A DNA stretch of 64,000 bases from Pachyseris speciosa (taxonomy: Eukaryota; Cnidaria; Anthozoa; Scleractinia; Pachyseridae). Under the pieces are notes generated by a model that saw only the letters and a list, made by a program, of their open reading frames with translations, ran no database searches and was not told the DNA's origin. Below, one piece after another: positions 1 through 9,434 of the stretch (position 1 is the first letter of the stretch; each line of letters opens with the position of its first letter). The translations under genes were made by a program, and so were the position numbers. The stretch lies in contig JAEMWC010000100.1 of the NCBI GenBank assembly GCA_016490735.1, positions 1,100,001 to 1,164,000 on the forward strand, written 5' to 3'.

Positions 1-1263
1 GAAATTCGTAATCCCTTGGTTATCCATGGCTTGGAAAATTGTTTGATCTTACGTTTTGAGAAAGTTGTAATTGGTGCGTGCTTGTTTACAATTTTATTAA
101 ATGTTTTGTAGAAGGATGTGAAAATCTCATCTATGTTTGTACTGGGTGTCTCGATGATTAAATTCCAATCAACTGCGACAAGTTCATCATTAAACGTGTC
201 AGAACAAAAATGCGAGAAATCACGCTTCTTAATTTGCCTTTGTTTGATTCTATCTATTGTCGATGCCAAGATACAAAACTGCGAAAAGTGGTCACTAACA
301 TCAGTAATAAGGTTCCCACTCGCAACAACCTGCTCCGGATTATTAACAAAAATATTGTCAATAAGACTGGCTGAGGTTCTGTGAACACGTGTTGGTTTAT
401 CAATCGTCGGAATGAGATAACAACTTTGTAAGGCCAATAAGAATTCACGCATGACTATATTGACAAATTTCAATTCTTTGCAGACATAAATTAAAATCAC
501 CCAGCAAGCATACATTCTTGCCTGTAGCAGAATATTTCTCTGTTACCTCCTCAATATATTTAAGAAAATTATCTGGTGAATTGTGTTGTCTGTAAACGAT
601 TCCACAAATCACATTTTTCTTTTTAGGGAAGCGAATTTCGATCCATAATGCTTGGAAAGATTCATTCGAGATTGATTCTAGAGTTGTGTAATCAAGAGTT
701 TCGTCAATAAAAAGGCCAGCACCTCCACACGCTAGGGGTGTTGGAGCATGTTCAAAGACATAGCCGGGAATGCTTGGTAAATCTACAGTCTCATTAGAAT
801 TGGTAATTTTTGTTTCTGTAACTCCTATTATGTTAAAATTAATATTCAATTCATGTAAATAGTGTGTTACTAAAGTTTCAAGATTTCGTCGTAGGCTTCT
901 AATATTATTATGGAAAATGGTAAAATTGGATTCTATTATATCTTTAGTAAGACAGTTTATGTGCTGTTTTAGACCATGTGGAGAGAAATAACGACTAAAT
1001 ATACGTTGATTTAACAAATTGTCATCAGCAGCTTGACTGTTATGAATTTTGTTGAGTCTAAATAAATCCAAATCATATAAACTGGGTAACTTTTGTATAT
1101 CTCGTTTGGTCAAGAATTCAGAATTCAATGAGTTATTGAATTGGCCATTAGTTATGATCAAACTACCTTTCAATTGATAATATGGCAGTTCTTTAAGAAG
1201 AGATTTGTTTACCTTTTGTTGTTGCTTAACACTTGACTTAGATCTGACATTGTTCGAGGCCAT
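1..1263 (-). pseudogene. LINE ORF2, APE-type endonuclease domain, partial and frameshifted
   Basis: ORF2 encodes the endonuclease that nicks target DNA for target-primed reverse transcription. From the ATG at 1263, apurinic-endonuclease motifs appear in order: HNNIRSL, GVTETKI, a GGAGLFI segment, GIVYRQHN and LLGDFN. The first frame ends at 445. The homology continues in another frame over about 1-490, including SLIDNIFVNN and the SDHF motif that ends this fold, and stays open to the window edge. The frame change is at about 450-500. The reverse transcriptase is not in the window. An in-frame ATG at 1293 exists, but 1263 sits in a better context just after ORF1. Clade assignment within CR1/jockey is inference. 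Confidence 0.75.
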
Positions 1264-1321
1264 TTTTAAAGAAAAAAAAAAAAACAACAACAACAGAAGC
1301 TATATCGTTAACATTCGTAAG

Positions 1322-2144
1322 TTACTCATCTGTTTGGGGAGTTGCTCCTTGGCTCTGTGGTGTTAGCTTCATCAAGTCATCCATCGTTTTAACCTTAACT
1401 GGTCTTGAAGTTTCACTCTTGCGAAGGAAGACAACTGAATTCTTTGCCCAGCAGAATCTATAACCATGCTGGGTTTTGAAGTTGTTGGCGCTATGAAGCA
1501 GTTGCTGTAACTTCGGTGTCAGATGATCGTAAATTCCAATACGCTCAAAAGTGGTATCACTTGGTAGGCCAAGGTCTTCAGGATGCTCTCCTGGCAGCCA
1601 TTACTTTCTCCTTGGCGAGACGTCTAGTGAACTTGCAAATGATAGGTTTAGGTTTGTTTACAGCAGCACTCGCTCTTATCTGCACACGATGAGCGATGTC
1701 AATGTCATTAAGTGTAATTCCTTCGACGCCCAGACAAGAGAATAAATAGAGACATTTAGATTCAGATTCGTTAACTTGTGGGTAGCCAACGATCTTTAGA
1801 TTGTACTGGCAGCTGTACTGTTGTAACGCTTCCACAGCGTCAGATATCTCCTTGACTTTCACAGAAAGGTTTGACAAATCTTTACCAAGTTTGGATATTT
1901 TTTCTTGGATAGCAGATTGAGAAACTTGCATGTCATCATATTCGTCACTAAGAAACTGTAGACTGTTTTCAAGGTCACGAGTCGGTGAAGGTGACGAAGG
2001 ACCGCCATCTTGTGTAGTTCCGGCCGTTATCTCTTTCTTCTCCAACAACTCTTTCAACTCTTTGAAATCTTTGGTTAGGATCTCAAGATTACGTTTTAAT
2101 TCATCGTTTTCCTTTTTAAGTGACTGGAGATTAGTTTTCGTCAT
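1322..2144 (-). pseudogene. LINE ORF1, coiled coil plus RRM-like RNA-binding protein, one frame change
   Basis: This is the LINE nucleic-acid chaperone/RNA-binding ORF. Residues 1-60 form a lysine/glutamate-rich coiled coil, followed by a low-complexity serine/proline stretch and a second heptad region. An RRM-like segment then contains YNLKIVGYP, DIDIAHRV and KPIICKFTRR, typical of transposase_22-type ORF1 proteins. The first frame stops at 1578 after MAARRAS. The same protein continues in another frame from about 1590 (SDTTFERIGIYDHLTPK, then HGYRFCWAKNSVVFLRK) to a TAA at 1322-1324. One indel near 1578-1590 explains the break. It lies 58 bp upstream of ORF2 on the same strand. Confidence 0.7.
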
Positions 2145-2200
2145 CGTAGACTGTTTTTGAAAGTGAAATTTAGCTAAGTACGGAGCTCGGAAATTTCGTG

Positions 2201-2890
2201 CGTACTACCTGAAGCTCTCAGGTAATCAAAAAATCGCAGAACTTTTTGCGATCTGCGATCGTCTGCGATCATATGGAAAGCAGCCTTTAACCTCAGTAAA
2301 ATTCTAATTGTCACTTCTCTTTTGAACGGGCTCAAATTCTAATTACAACCCTGAAAATGTAGTTTAATTGCTAAGTTAGAAGCGAGATTTCATATACGGT
2401 TAACAGTTTTTATGAACACTATAGTCCTTTGCAGCTGACCAGTCACGTTGTACAAAAACGCCCAAGACAAACAAAGAGCTTGCATCAAAATGGTAATTGC
2501 CTTTGTTTATATTGGGGATTTGTATTGGTAAAAGCGTAAAACCTGGAATGAACAAGAGGCTACTTGATGCCTTCACTCGTGCCGGCTTACATATAGGCGA
2601 TTACTTACAGGTATAGCTCCCTACGGACCCGTATTGTCTTCTCTACTCTTGGATGACTGACACAAAGCAGCAACACGCTTCAATAAACCCCAAATACTGT
2701 TGCTCTTCCGCTTGGAACACGACGCCAAATCTAAAATTTTCGCGCAATGCATGAGTGTATCACGTGGCACCAAGATCGAACGCGTCCATGCCGTATACGT
2801 GAAGTCACGAAGAAGAACGCGGGAAGACAGTCAAGACAAACCTTGACTCGATGCCGTATCCCACTCATGCCTCCACTCATGTCCAATATA
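2201..2890. other. No gene recognised
   Basis: Short open frames on both strands show no recognisable domain. The right part (from about 2740) is richer in CpG than the rest and leads into the tandem array at 2891. Nothing else is supported. Confidence 0.5.
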
Positions 2891-3178
2891 CACAAACTGA
2901 TACAGTCTGTCAAACAATCCGTACGGACTGTACAGACTGTCAAAGGATAAGTTGGTCCGTATACGGTCCCTTAATTATATGCAAATCTACACAAACTGAT
3001 ACAGTCCGTCAAACGATCCCTACGGACTGTACAGACTGTCAAAGGATAGGTCGGTCCGTAGACGGTCCGTTAATCATATGCGCATCTGTGGGGGCCGGTG
3101 AGAGCTAATCACTATCCGTACGGACTGTACAGATCGTCAAAGATAAGTCGGTCCGTATACAGACCGTTAATTGTATAC
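2891..3178 (+). repeat. Tandem repeat of about 99 bp, nearly three units
   Basis: The string CACAAACTGATACAGTC recurs at 2891 and 2990, giving a 99-bp period. A third, diverged partial unit follows around 3111-3178. Each unit carries the pseudo-palindromes TCCGTACGGA or its variants and GGTCCGTATACGG-type motifs. The sequence differs from the next array. Confidence 0.75.
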
Positions 3179-3179
3179 T

Positions 3180-3915
3180 ACAGGCGAAACACATGTATGC
3201 CTGACATTCTTAAAGCTAGCCGAAAAGCTCCCGTTGTAGGAAATCCAGGGAAAAACAAGCAGACTAAACACATGTATGCCTCGTTCTTAAAGCTCCACCG
3301 ACAAGTCGCTCGTTGTACGAAAGGAGCTAACGGAGCGAAGGAAATGAGGGCGAAACAAACAGACTAAACACATGTATGCCTCGTTCTTAAGGCTCGGCCG
3401 ACAAGTCCCTCGTTGGCAAAACAAGCAGACTAAACACATGTATGCCTCGTTCTTAAAGCTCCACCGACAAGTCGCTCGTTGTACGAAAGGAGCTAACGGA
3501 GCGAAGGAAATGAGGGCCGAACAAACAGACTAAACACATGTATGCCTCGTTCTTAAGGCTCGGCCGACAAGTCCCTCATGAGGAAAGGAGCTAACGGACA
3601 GAAGGAAATGCACGGCGAAACAAACAGACTAAACACATGTATGCCTCGTTCTTAAGGCTCCACCGATAAGGCGCTGGTTGTACTCGAAAGGAGCTAACGG
3701 ACCGAAGGAAATGCACGGTGAAACAAACAGACTAAACACATGTATGCCTCGTTCTCGAAGCTCCACCGACAAGTCCCTCGTTGTACGAAAGGAGCTAACG
3801 GACCGAAGGAAATGCACGGCGAAACAAACAGACTAAACACATGCCGCCAAGTCCTTCGTTGTAGTAATTGAGGGAAAAACAAACAGACTTTAAGCTAGCC
3901 GACAAGTCTCTCGAC
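3180..3915 (+). repeat. Satellite-like array, about 100-bp unit, continues at 5073-5262
   Basis: The core ACACATGTATGCCTCGTTCT recurs near 3271, 3371, 3437, 3537, 3636 and 3739, with truncated copies near 3192 and 3840. Spacing is about 100 bp except one 66-bp unit. Units share GCTCCACCGACAAGTC and GAAAGGAGCTAACGGA. The array resumes at 5073-5262 beyond an inserted element, so it existed before that insertion. Open frames inside it are artefacts of the repeat. Confidence 0.85.
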
Positions 3916-3921
3916 AGGCCC

Positions 3922-5066
3922 CAGGGGCACCCAACGACAAGTTTCGGTAGATATCTGTTCGGTGGAGGGTAATTCGGCTTGCGCTTTCGGCGTCGATTAA
4001 AGAGTGCACTCAGATTTTCAAGATACGAAGGAGAAACCTTTTTGAAATACATTTGATTACAAAAATGAGCGATAAGACACGACGTTTCGAAGTCATCTTG
4101 ACTTCATTTTCAAGTGATAAGTGTAACGGTCGTTTCAGGTTTAAACAGTTAAGTGGTTGTTTATAACGTCAGCCAACGAATTAGTGCGCGCGCGATGAAA
4201 TGTTCTAAACAAATACTTTCGCGCGAATTGAGTCTGATTGTGTGTTCAACTTCGGTTTCTTCTCACGGATGAAAATCATTTCGCGGATTAGACAGTCAAG
4301 CTTTCCCTGACATTTCTTCAAAACGGAGAAATGTTTTAAATACTCGGGGTTTGAAATTCCGTGGCAACCTTTCACATGTGCACGGACGGCTGAGGCTCTG
4401 TGTTCTTCAATTCGCTGATGGAGATGACGAGTAGTGTAGCCGATATAATCTGTATCGCACAGATCACATTTAAATTGATATACAACACATTGTCGGCTAA
4501 TGACCGGTGGTTTCCTCTCCTGAATTTTAAGTTGCTCGCCAATTTTTGGACTCGTGAATATCGTTTGTATTGGGTTGCCGATGTTGTTGCCAAGATTTTT
4601 AAGCTGTTTCCTAACGAAGTCCGCAGACCTCTGATCTTTGAAAGGTAGTATGACTCGAACTAAGTTTTCTTCTGACATGACGTTGTTCCACTGAGCTTGA
4701 TCGTTTTCCGTCAAAAAGACTGAATTCAGAAACGAGGTAACAGTGACATCAACCATTCTATCCGGGTATCCCAGCTTAAAAAACATCCCCTTAAGATAGT
4801 CGCACTCTTTTACGTCAACTAGCATTTTCGGAAAGAAAATACTTCCCATGAAAGTTCGTGGAAAGTTCATTTCAGCTTGCATTTTCTTAAAGGAAAATTT
4901 TGTTCCCTAACATTTTCCGGCAAAGAAATTTCAGCTAGGGAATCCCAACAGATGAACTTCTTCTAGCTTATGAAAACATCACTTTAAACAGACTTCAAAC
5001 ACCATGAGGTATTCAAAAAATGCCGTTCTACAGCGTTTGGTTGATTTGGCTCGTTAGGTGCCCCTG
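3922..5066. mobile_element. Small TIR element inserted in the satellite, carrying a Penelope remnant
   Basis: Sixteen-base terminal inverted repeats (CAGGGGCACCCAACGA at 3922-3937 and its complement with one mismatch at 5051-5066) bound the segment. The direct repeat AGGCCC flanks it at 3916-3921 and 5067-5072, and satellite sequence continues across, so this is a clean insertion of 1,145 bp. Most of the interior is a minus-strand Penelope-like C-terminal ORF. Either a DNA transposon captured a Penelope fragment, or these are unusual Penelope termini. Confidence 0.65.
4205..4882 (-). pseudogene. Penelope-like element, C-terminal part with GIY-YIG endonuclease
   Basis: The 225-aa frame is the end of a Penelope-like polyprotein. 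The N-terminal half matches the region after the reverse transcriptase (FFPKML..., then VILPFKDQRSADFVRKQL). The C-terminal half is a GIY-YIG nuclease: CVVYQFKCDLCDTDYIGYTT with a Cys pair, then LHQRIEEH and a late glutamate region. Penelope elements use this domain for target cleavage. The reverse transcriptase is missing, so this is a 5'-truncated copy. Downstream on the same strand (about 4080-4110) lies a hairpin GAAGTCA-AGA-TGACTTC followed by GAAAC, similar to the 3' structured motifs of Penelope elements. Confidence 0.75.
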
Positions 5067-5072
5067 AGGCCC

Positions 5073-5262
5073 TTGTTGTAGGAAGGAAGTAACGCCGGAC
5101 CGTAATCTGACATGCGAACTCGTACGCTCGATTTCTATCGCGTGTGCGCCAAGTCCCTCGTTACAGTAAATGCAGAGTATAACTAACATACTTTAAGCTA
5201 GCCGACAAGTCACTCGCGTTGAAGGAAAACAAACAGACTAAACACATGTACGCCTCGTTCTT
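5073..5262 (+). repeat. Continuation of the 100-bp satellite
   Basis: After the inserted element, diverged satellite units resume, with CCAAGTCCCTCGTT, TAAGCTAGCCGACAAGTC and a final ACACATGTACGCCTCGTTCT near 5240. The array then ends in unique-looking sequence. Confidence 0.7.
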
Positions 5263-5893
5263 AAAGTGTGGAGTCGAATTGTCGCGCCATGTCGTTTCAA
5301 AACCCGGCAGAGAAGCCACAGTACTGAGTGACTTTGATGGGGTAAAAGGCATCTCCACTGATCACGCGCAACAACTGCCTTCTTTCATCTGAGACCTCTT
5401 TTGTGCACAAGAAGTTGATTCTTTCACGATACATATTTAGGACTGCCATTATCGAATTGATTCAGTCAGAGGGTAAGCCAACCTATTTCGCTGGACGTGG
5501 AAGGTAGAGCAATTGTCAATTTTGCACGTGTATGGTTGAGTAGTTGTCGGTCTTGCTATAATTTGTCTCACCTTAAATCACTTTATTGTGCTATTTTGAA
5601 ATTGCAAAGCCTATCTTTTTGCCGCATTTCAGCGTTTTTTAAATGACACATACTATAATTGGAGATTTGTCACACTTTATTGCCATTTCCTGTTCTATTT
5701 AGCCTGCGTAGCTGGCGGTTTTGTCGAGGAGCGCGCGAGCGAGCGGCGAAACCGCGTGGAGAATGGGGCGGAGGGCAATGAAAAACCGCCTGCCCGGATT
5801 GGGGGCCTGTTCGAGTAGTCCGTACGCTGGCTTACGAAGCGTTTTGATTGGATCAGAATCTATAGACGTCAATCAAGCGTTTTGTTAATCTAT
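5263..5893. other. No gene recognised; GC-rich stretch at 5700-5810
   Basis: I see no coding domain. The stretch 5700-5810 is markedly more GC-rich (GCGCGCGAGCGAGCGG) than its surroundings and resembles dispersed repeats, but I cannot name it. Confidence 0.4.
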
Positions 5894-5978
5894 ATTAATT
5901 TGTGAAGTATCCTTGTCACTCCAGCCACATCCCACAAGCTTTACGTTTTCATTGCTTGTTTTATTGATATGTGGGTAC

Positions 5979-6063
5979 TTGAGCCTGAGCATTAGCTATG
6001 CCATGCTGATGAAGCCTAACAAGGCCGAAACAGCTGTCCATGGCTGCTAATGCTTGGGCTCAA
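5979..6063 (+). ncRNA. Hammerhead-ribozyme-like motif
   Basis: CTGATGA (6005-6011) is followed by a short stem (AGCC/AAGGC) and CGAAAC (6026-6031), the two invariant blocks of a hammerhead core in the right order and spacing. A third stem CAGC/GCTG follows. An outer pairing TTGAGCC/GGCTCAA with GCAT/ATGC joins the ends (5979-5992 with 6050-6063). Helix I does not abut the core as in a textbook hammerhead, so activity is uncertain. Confidence 0.35.
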
Positions 6064-6942
6064 TCTTTGCTTTGGTAGATTTAAGGGGTAATGCCCGCTA
6101 CCTTGTGGCCTTAGTGCCTTTTAAGTGGCTTCAGCTTACTTGATCACATTAATTTGTGAAGTATCCTTGTCACTCCAGCCACATCCCACAAGCTTTACGT
6201 TTTCATTGCTTTTTTTGTTAATCTCCCAAGGGAGAGCTCCAAGGGAATGTGAGAGTCAGAACAAAATGGCAGAGGAAGTGTTTAGCGAGAGCCTTATCAA
6301 GCCTCAACATTCGACTAGAGGATCGAGAAATTGTTCTGAAAGATGAGTAACAAACGACAGTAAAGAATTTGCTTCACGAGAGAGAGCAAAAGCATGACCT
6401 TTACAGTGTATGCGCTAGCCAAAGAATATTGTCCTCGACTAAAACTGGCGTGCGGTATTATTAGAGAGCATTATCGACGACCAGATTTCGGAAATGTTGT
6501 CCCTTAACTACACTGCGATGGAGCTGTCGCCTGAAGTGAAACGGTAAATTTGGTGCTCGATTTACCTGGATTTATGATCCTCCGCAATTCCTCCACTGCC
6601 CTGCAGAAACAGTGCTGGAGCGGACAGCAATGGCGCACACGAAAACAAAAATCATTTCATGTTCTGTGAACATTTTCGTCCAAGCGAAATGCATAAAAAC
6701 AGAAACTACAAAGCTTTACCTTCCTTCGAGATTATTGCAAGAATAGCAATAGAACGCGAGTTATAATTTTTTTCGGCAAGACAAATATTACCTTATTTTC
6801 GATGGGTTGTGATAGACGAAGTATTCTAATCTTCAGCTGGCAACAGCGGGCTAAACTTCAGAATACCCGGCCACTTAATATGTGTTTCCAAATGCTGCTA
6901 CCGCAGTCCCACAGTCATCATAATTAACATAGTATCTGTATA

Positions 6943-7020
6943 TAAGCATTAACAGCCATGGACAGCTGTTTCGGCCTTGTTAGGTCTCATCAGCATGGCA
7001 TAGCTAATGCTCAGGCTTAA
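6943..7020 (-). ncRNA. Second hammerhead-ribozyme-like motif, inverted copy
   Basis: Read on the minus strand, CTGATGA (6987-6993) is followed by a stem and loop, then CGAAAC, then a CAGC/GCTG stem and GTTAATGC. It is a diverged copy of the motif at 5979-6063. The two core blocks are kept although the outer sequence has changed. Confidence 0.35.
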
Positions 7021-7516
7021 GTACCCACATATCAATAAAACAAGCAATGAAAACGTAAAGCTTGTGGGATGTGGCTGGAGTGACAAGGATACTTCACAAA
7101 TTAATGTGATCAAGTAAGCTGAAGCCACTCAAAAGGCACTAACTGTGGGTACTTGAGCCATAATAATCAGGTCTAAATTTGAGAGCGTAGGCAATCTTGA
7201 AAGCGGTAGGCCTGTCTGTTGTACAAATCCGTACGATATATCGCACACTGGGCGTTAAAGGATTAACAGTATTCTTAGGAATTTAGTCTCTTTTGCGTCA
7301 GGCAAGAAACGCGAGAAGTTCTATATATTTTACTGTAAGTTAATACGTCTGAGGCAGAACTTGTTCAGTAACTTATATAAATGTCAAAAGTAAAGAAATT
7401 GTGGAAACTGTGTGAGTAAGTGCAGTGAACAGATGAAAACATTTAAACGGTATTTTTGTATCGATAATTTTACATCACATCGATGTGGATCGTGACATTT
7501 CGACCGCGATACTGCT

Positions 7517-7635
7517 GGGCCCAGTTGCTCGAAGCATGGCTAGCACTAACCCAGGTAAAATGCCATGATGAGCTATAGGTTTTAATACATCTTAACCAAT
7601 GCTTAACGCTAACCATACTTCGAGCAACTCAGCCC
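7517..7635. repeat. Short palindromic MITE
   Basis: The 119-bp unit starts GGGCCCAGTTGCTCGAAG and ends with the near-complement CTTCGAGCAACTCAGCCC. The arms continue inward (ATGGCTAGC/GCTAACCAT). It is also present at 41006-41124, so it predates the duplication. A 109-aa open frame that begins inside it is therefore unlikely to be a gene. Confidence 0.75.
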
Positions 7636-9080
7636 GCAGTTCTTCATTCACAAAACAACCTTCTCCCACCACTCCGGCTCTGAACATTGAATGTACCATA
7701 GTCTACATCGATAACTCTGATCGTCTGATAACCTTCCCTTTTCTTTCTCTACTTTTGACCACAAGAGCGGCTCAGTTCTCCTGGAAGAAATTGCTTTTAA
7801 ACAGCATGACCGATTGCGTGACCGATTGCGCTATTTGGCGGTCGCGGAATTTTCTCGTACCCAGTGTCTTCCCTTCCCTTGACAAGCGGTGGGGAAACGG
7901 GCGAGTCTGGAAAGACATGATGACCTAGAAGGCCGAAAATATCGCACAAATCAAATCACTCGTTTCCTCAAGCATGCGCGGTACTGTCCCCTACCTGGCC
8001 AACAATATGTTGAAAGAAAAGTAAAAGTATAGGTATAGTAAAAGTTATAGTGCATTCTGAAAATAGAGTCCAATTTTAATACATTCTTCCTAATAGGAGT
8101 GCAATAACAAATAACCTGCGATCAGGACCAATTGAAGCATCGCTCTTATGTCCTCTTATGTCGGCGCTCGCTACAATTGGGCCTGATACAAAGTCTCACG
8201 GGAGTCTGTGGCTTCGTCCAGAATTTGGACGAAATCTGATTGGCTGATTCAATAACCGGAAGTCACTAGAGGCTTGTTCGCGAGGCTCTCGCGAAATTCT
8301 CACTGGAGCCGCCATTACGGACAATGAGTAATCTCAAGTTCTTTTTAGTTTTATAACACAAAACAACAGAGCCTTTCTGTTTTCATGTAAATTAGCGGAG
8401 AGGGAAAAGTTTCTCAGCTTTGCTTTTGATGTACATACTGGAATCACTTAAAAGATTCGCGGAATGATCTTCATGAAGAATGATAAAGACGAAGCGTTCT
8501 GACGAGTTCCCTCTGTTATTCCTCTATTTCGAACATTATCTTTCGTGTTTGTGAAAGCCTGACAACGGTATAAAGACTTGGAAGCTGGCTGGTTTGTATT
8601 CAAGAACAATTCAACGAGAAGCAAGACACATCGAAGCTCAGCTGATAAGTACAAGATCATAGACACGTTGGTTTCAGTGTTAGGATGCGAGAGTACTCCT
8701 ATTCTATGGACAAACATTTTGAAAGCTTAATGTAAGTTCTTTTAAATTTGTTTTGTACCATTCTTTTACGGCCGTTAAGTTAATAAATTATCATTTGCAT
8801 GTAGGTTCGCCTCTGGAACAACAACTAAAACACTGTTGGGTAATTCACACCACCAATAATAAAGTTTTTCTTATTAGGGATCGAGTAATAAAATACATGT
8901 CTTGATATGAAAAAAAAAAAAAAAAAAAACATAAATAGCAGAATGACCGGCCATAGAAAGAGTTCGATGGAAGGGCTTTAGGAACTTCACAGTGGACGTC
9001 AGTCTCTCCAGATTAAATTTAAGCTTAAATTGAATATTTGTCAATTTTTACACTTAACAAAATTTCGTGAGGAGAGCATA
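7636..9080. other. No gene recognised
   Basis: This part of copy A has only short unsupported frames and a run of about 20 A near 8911 (14 A in copy B). The empty site of the copy-B foldback element is here: a single AATGATC at 8463-8469. Confidence 0.6.
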
Positions 9081-9086
9081 AAAGTG

Positions 9087-9332
9087 AGTAGTATAGGAGT
9101 TGGGGGTACAAGCGCATTTTGCGCTCTTACCCAACCAACTCCATACTACTGCCATTTGTTGGTACGAGCACATTTTTACATATGATGGTTCCAGCGCATT
9201 TTCCACCAATTATAATCTATATGTTTTTATAAATTTCTGGTACCAGCACATGATGAAATCTATAGTTGTTTAATCTGAAATTCTTGGAAAACCACCAAGC
9301 GTAACTTTCTCGGAAAACAGGAAATGAGTCAT
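9087..9332 (+). repeat. Polinton left terminal inverted repeat, with terminal hairpin
   Basis: Imperfectly repeated inverted at 28234-28446, up to the shared CAGGAAATGAGTCAT. The outer 64 bp (9087-9150) are self-complementary: AGTAGTAT pairs with ATACTACT, GGAGTTGG with CCAACTCC, and AGCGC with GCGCT around an ATTTT loop. Further in, AAATCTATAGTTGTT and CCACCAAGCGT are shared with the right end. Confidence 0.9.
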
Positions 9333-9434
9333 TGGATAGTTTATAATGAATTTATTATAAAGGATCCTTGGAAAGAAAGGGATATCTTCAAATTAATGAA
9401 TACCAATATATATGAAAGTTAAAGAATAATATGT

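Larger units (their letters stand above)
1..2200 (-). mobile_element. Jockey/CR1-like LINE retrotransposon, 5' part, truncated by window edge
   Basis: A non-LTR retrotransposon lies on the minus strand with ORF1 (1322-2144) upstream of ORF2 (1-1263). Only the endonuclease part of ORF2 is inside the window; the reverse transcriptase would lie to the left. The order (coiled-coil plus RRM-like ORF1, then an APE-type endonuclease) is standard for LINEs of the CR1/jockey type. Both ORFs have a frame change, so this copy looks dead. The 5' end near 2200 is approximate because I see no clear boundary or target duplication. Confidence 0.75.
5894..7140. repeat. Inverted repeat pair (foldback-like) around a gene-free core
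   Basis: About 150 bp at 5894-6046, plus a second partial direct copy at 6124-6215, recur inverted at 6955-7140. Shared landmarks are TTTGTGAAGTATCCTTGTCA, CCACAAGCTTTACG and the hammerhead-like core. The interior (6221-6949) holds no recognisable gene. Ends and target duplication are not clear, so the arms may come from two nearby oppositely oriented short elements instead of one foldback element. Confidence 0.6.

Noticed and set aside
3180..3915. CRISPR-like array of regular repeats
   Set aside because: The unit is about 100 bp, spacers are not unique, and the setting is eukaryotic; it is a satellite.
3098..4052. Several overlapping repeat-rich ORFs on both strands
   Set aside because: All are read-throughs of the roughly 100-bp satellite.
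7599..7928. 109-aa ORF, conserved at 41088-41411
   Set aside because: It starts inside a palindromic MITE and the only conservation is from the segmental duplication; composition is not protein-like.
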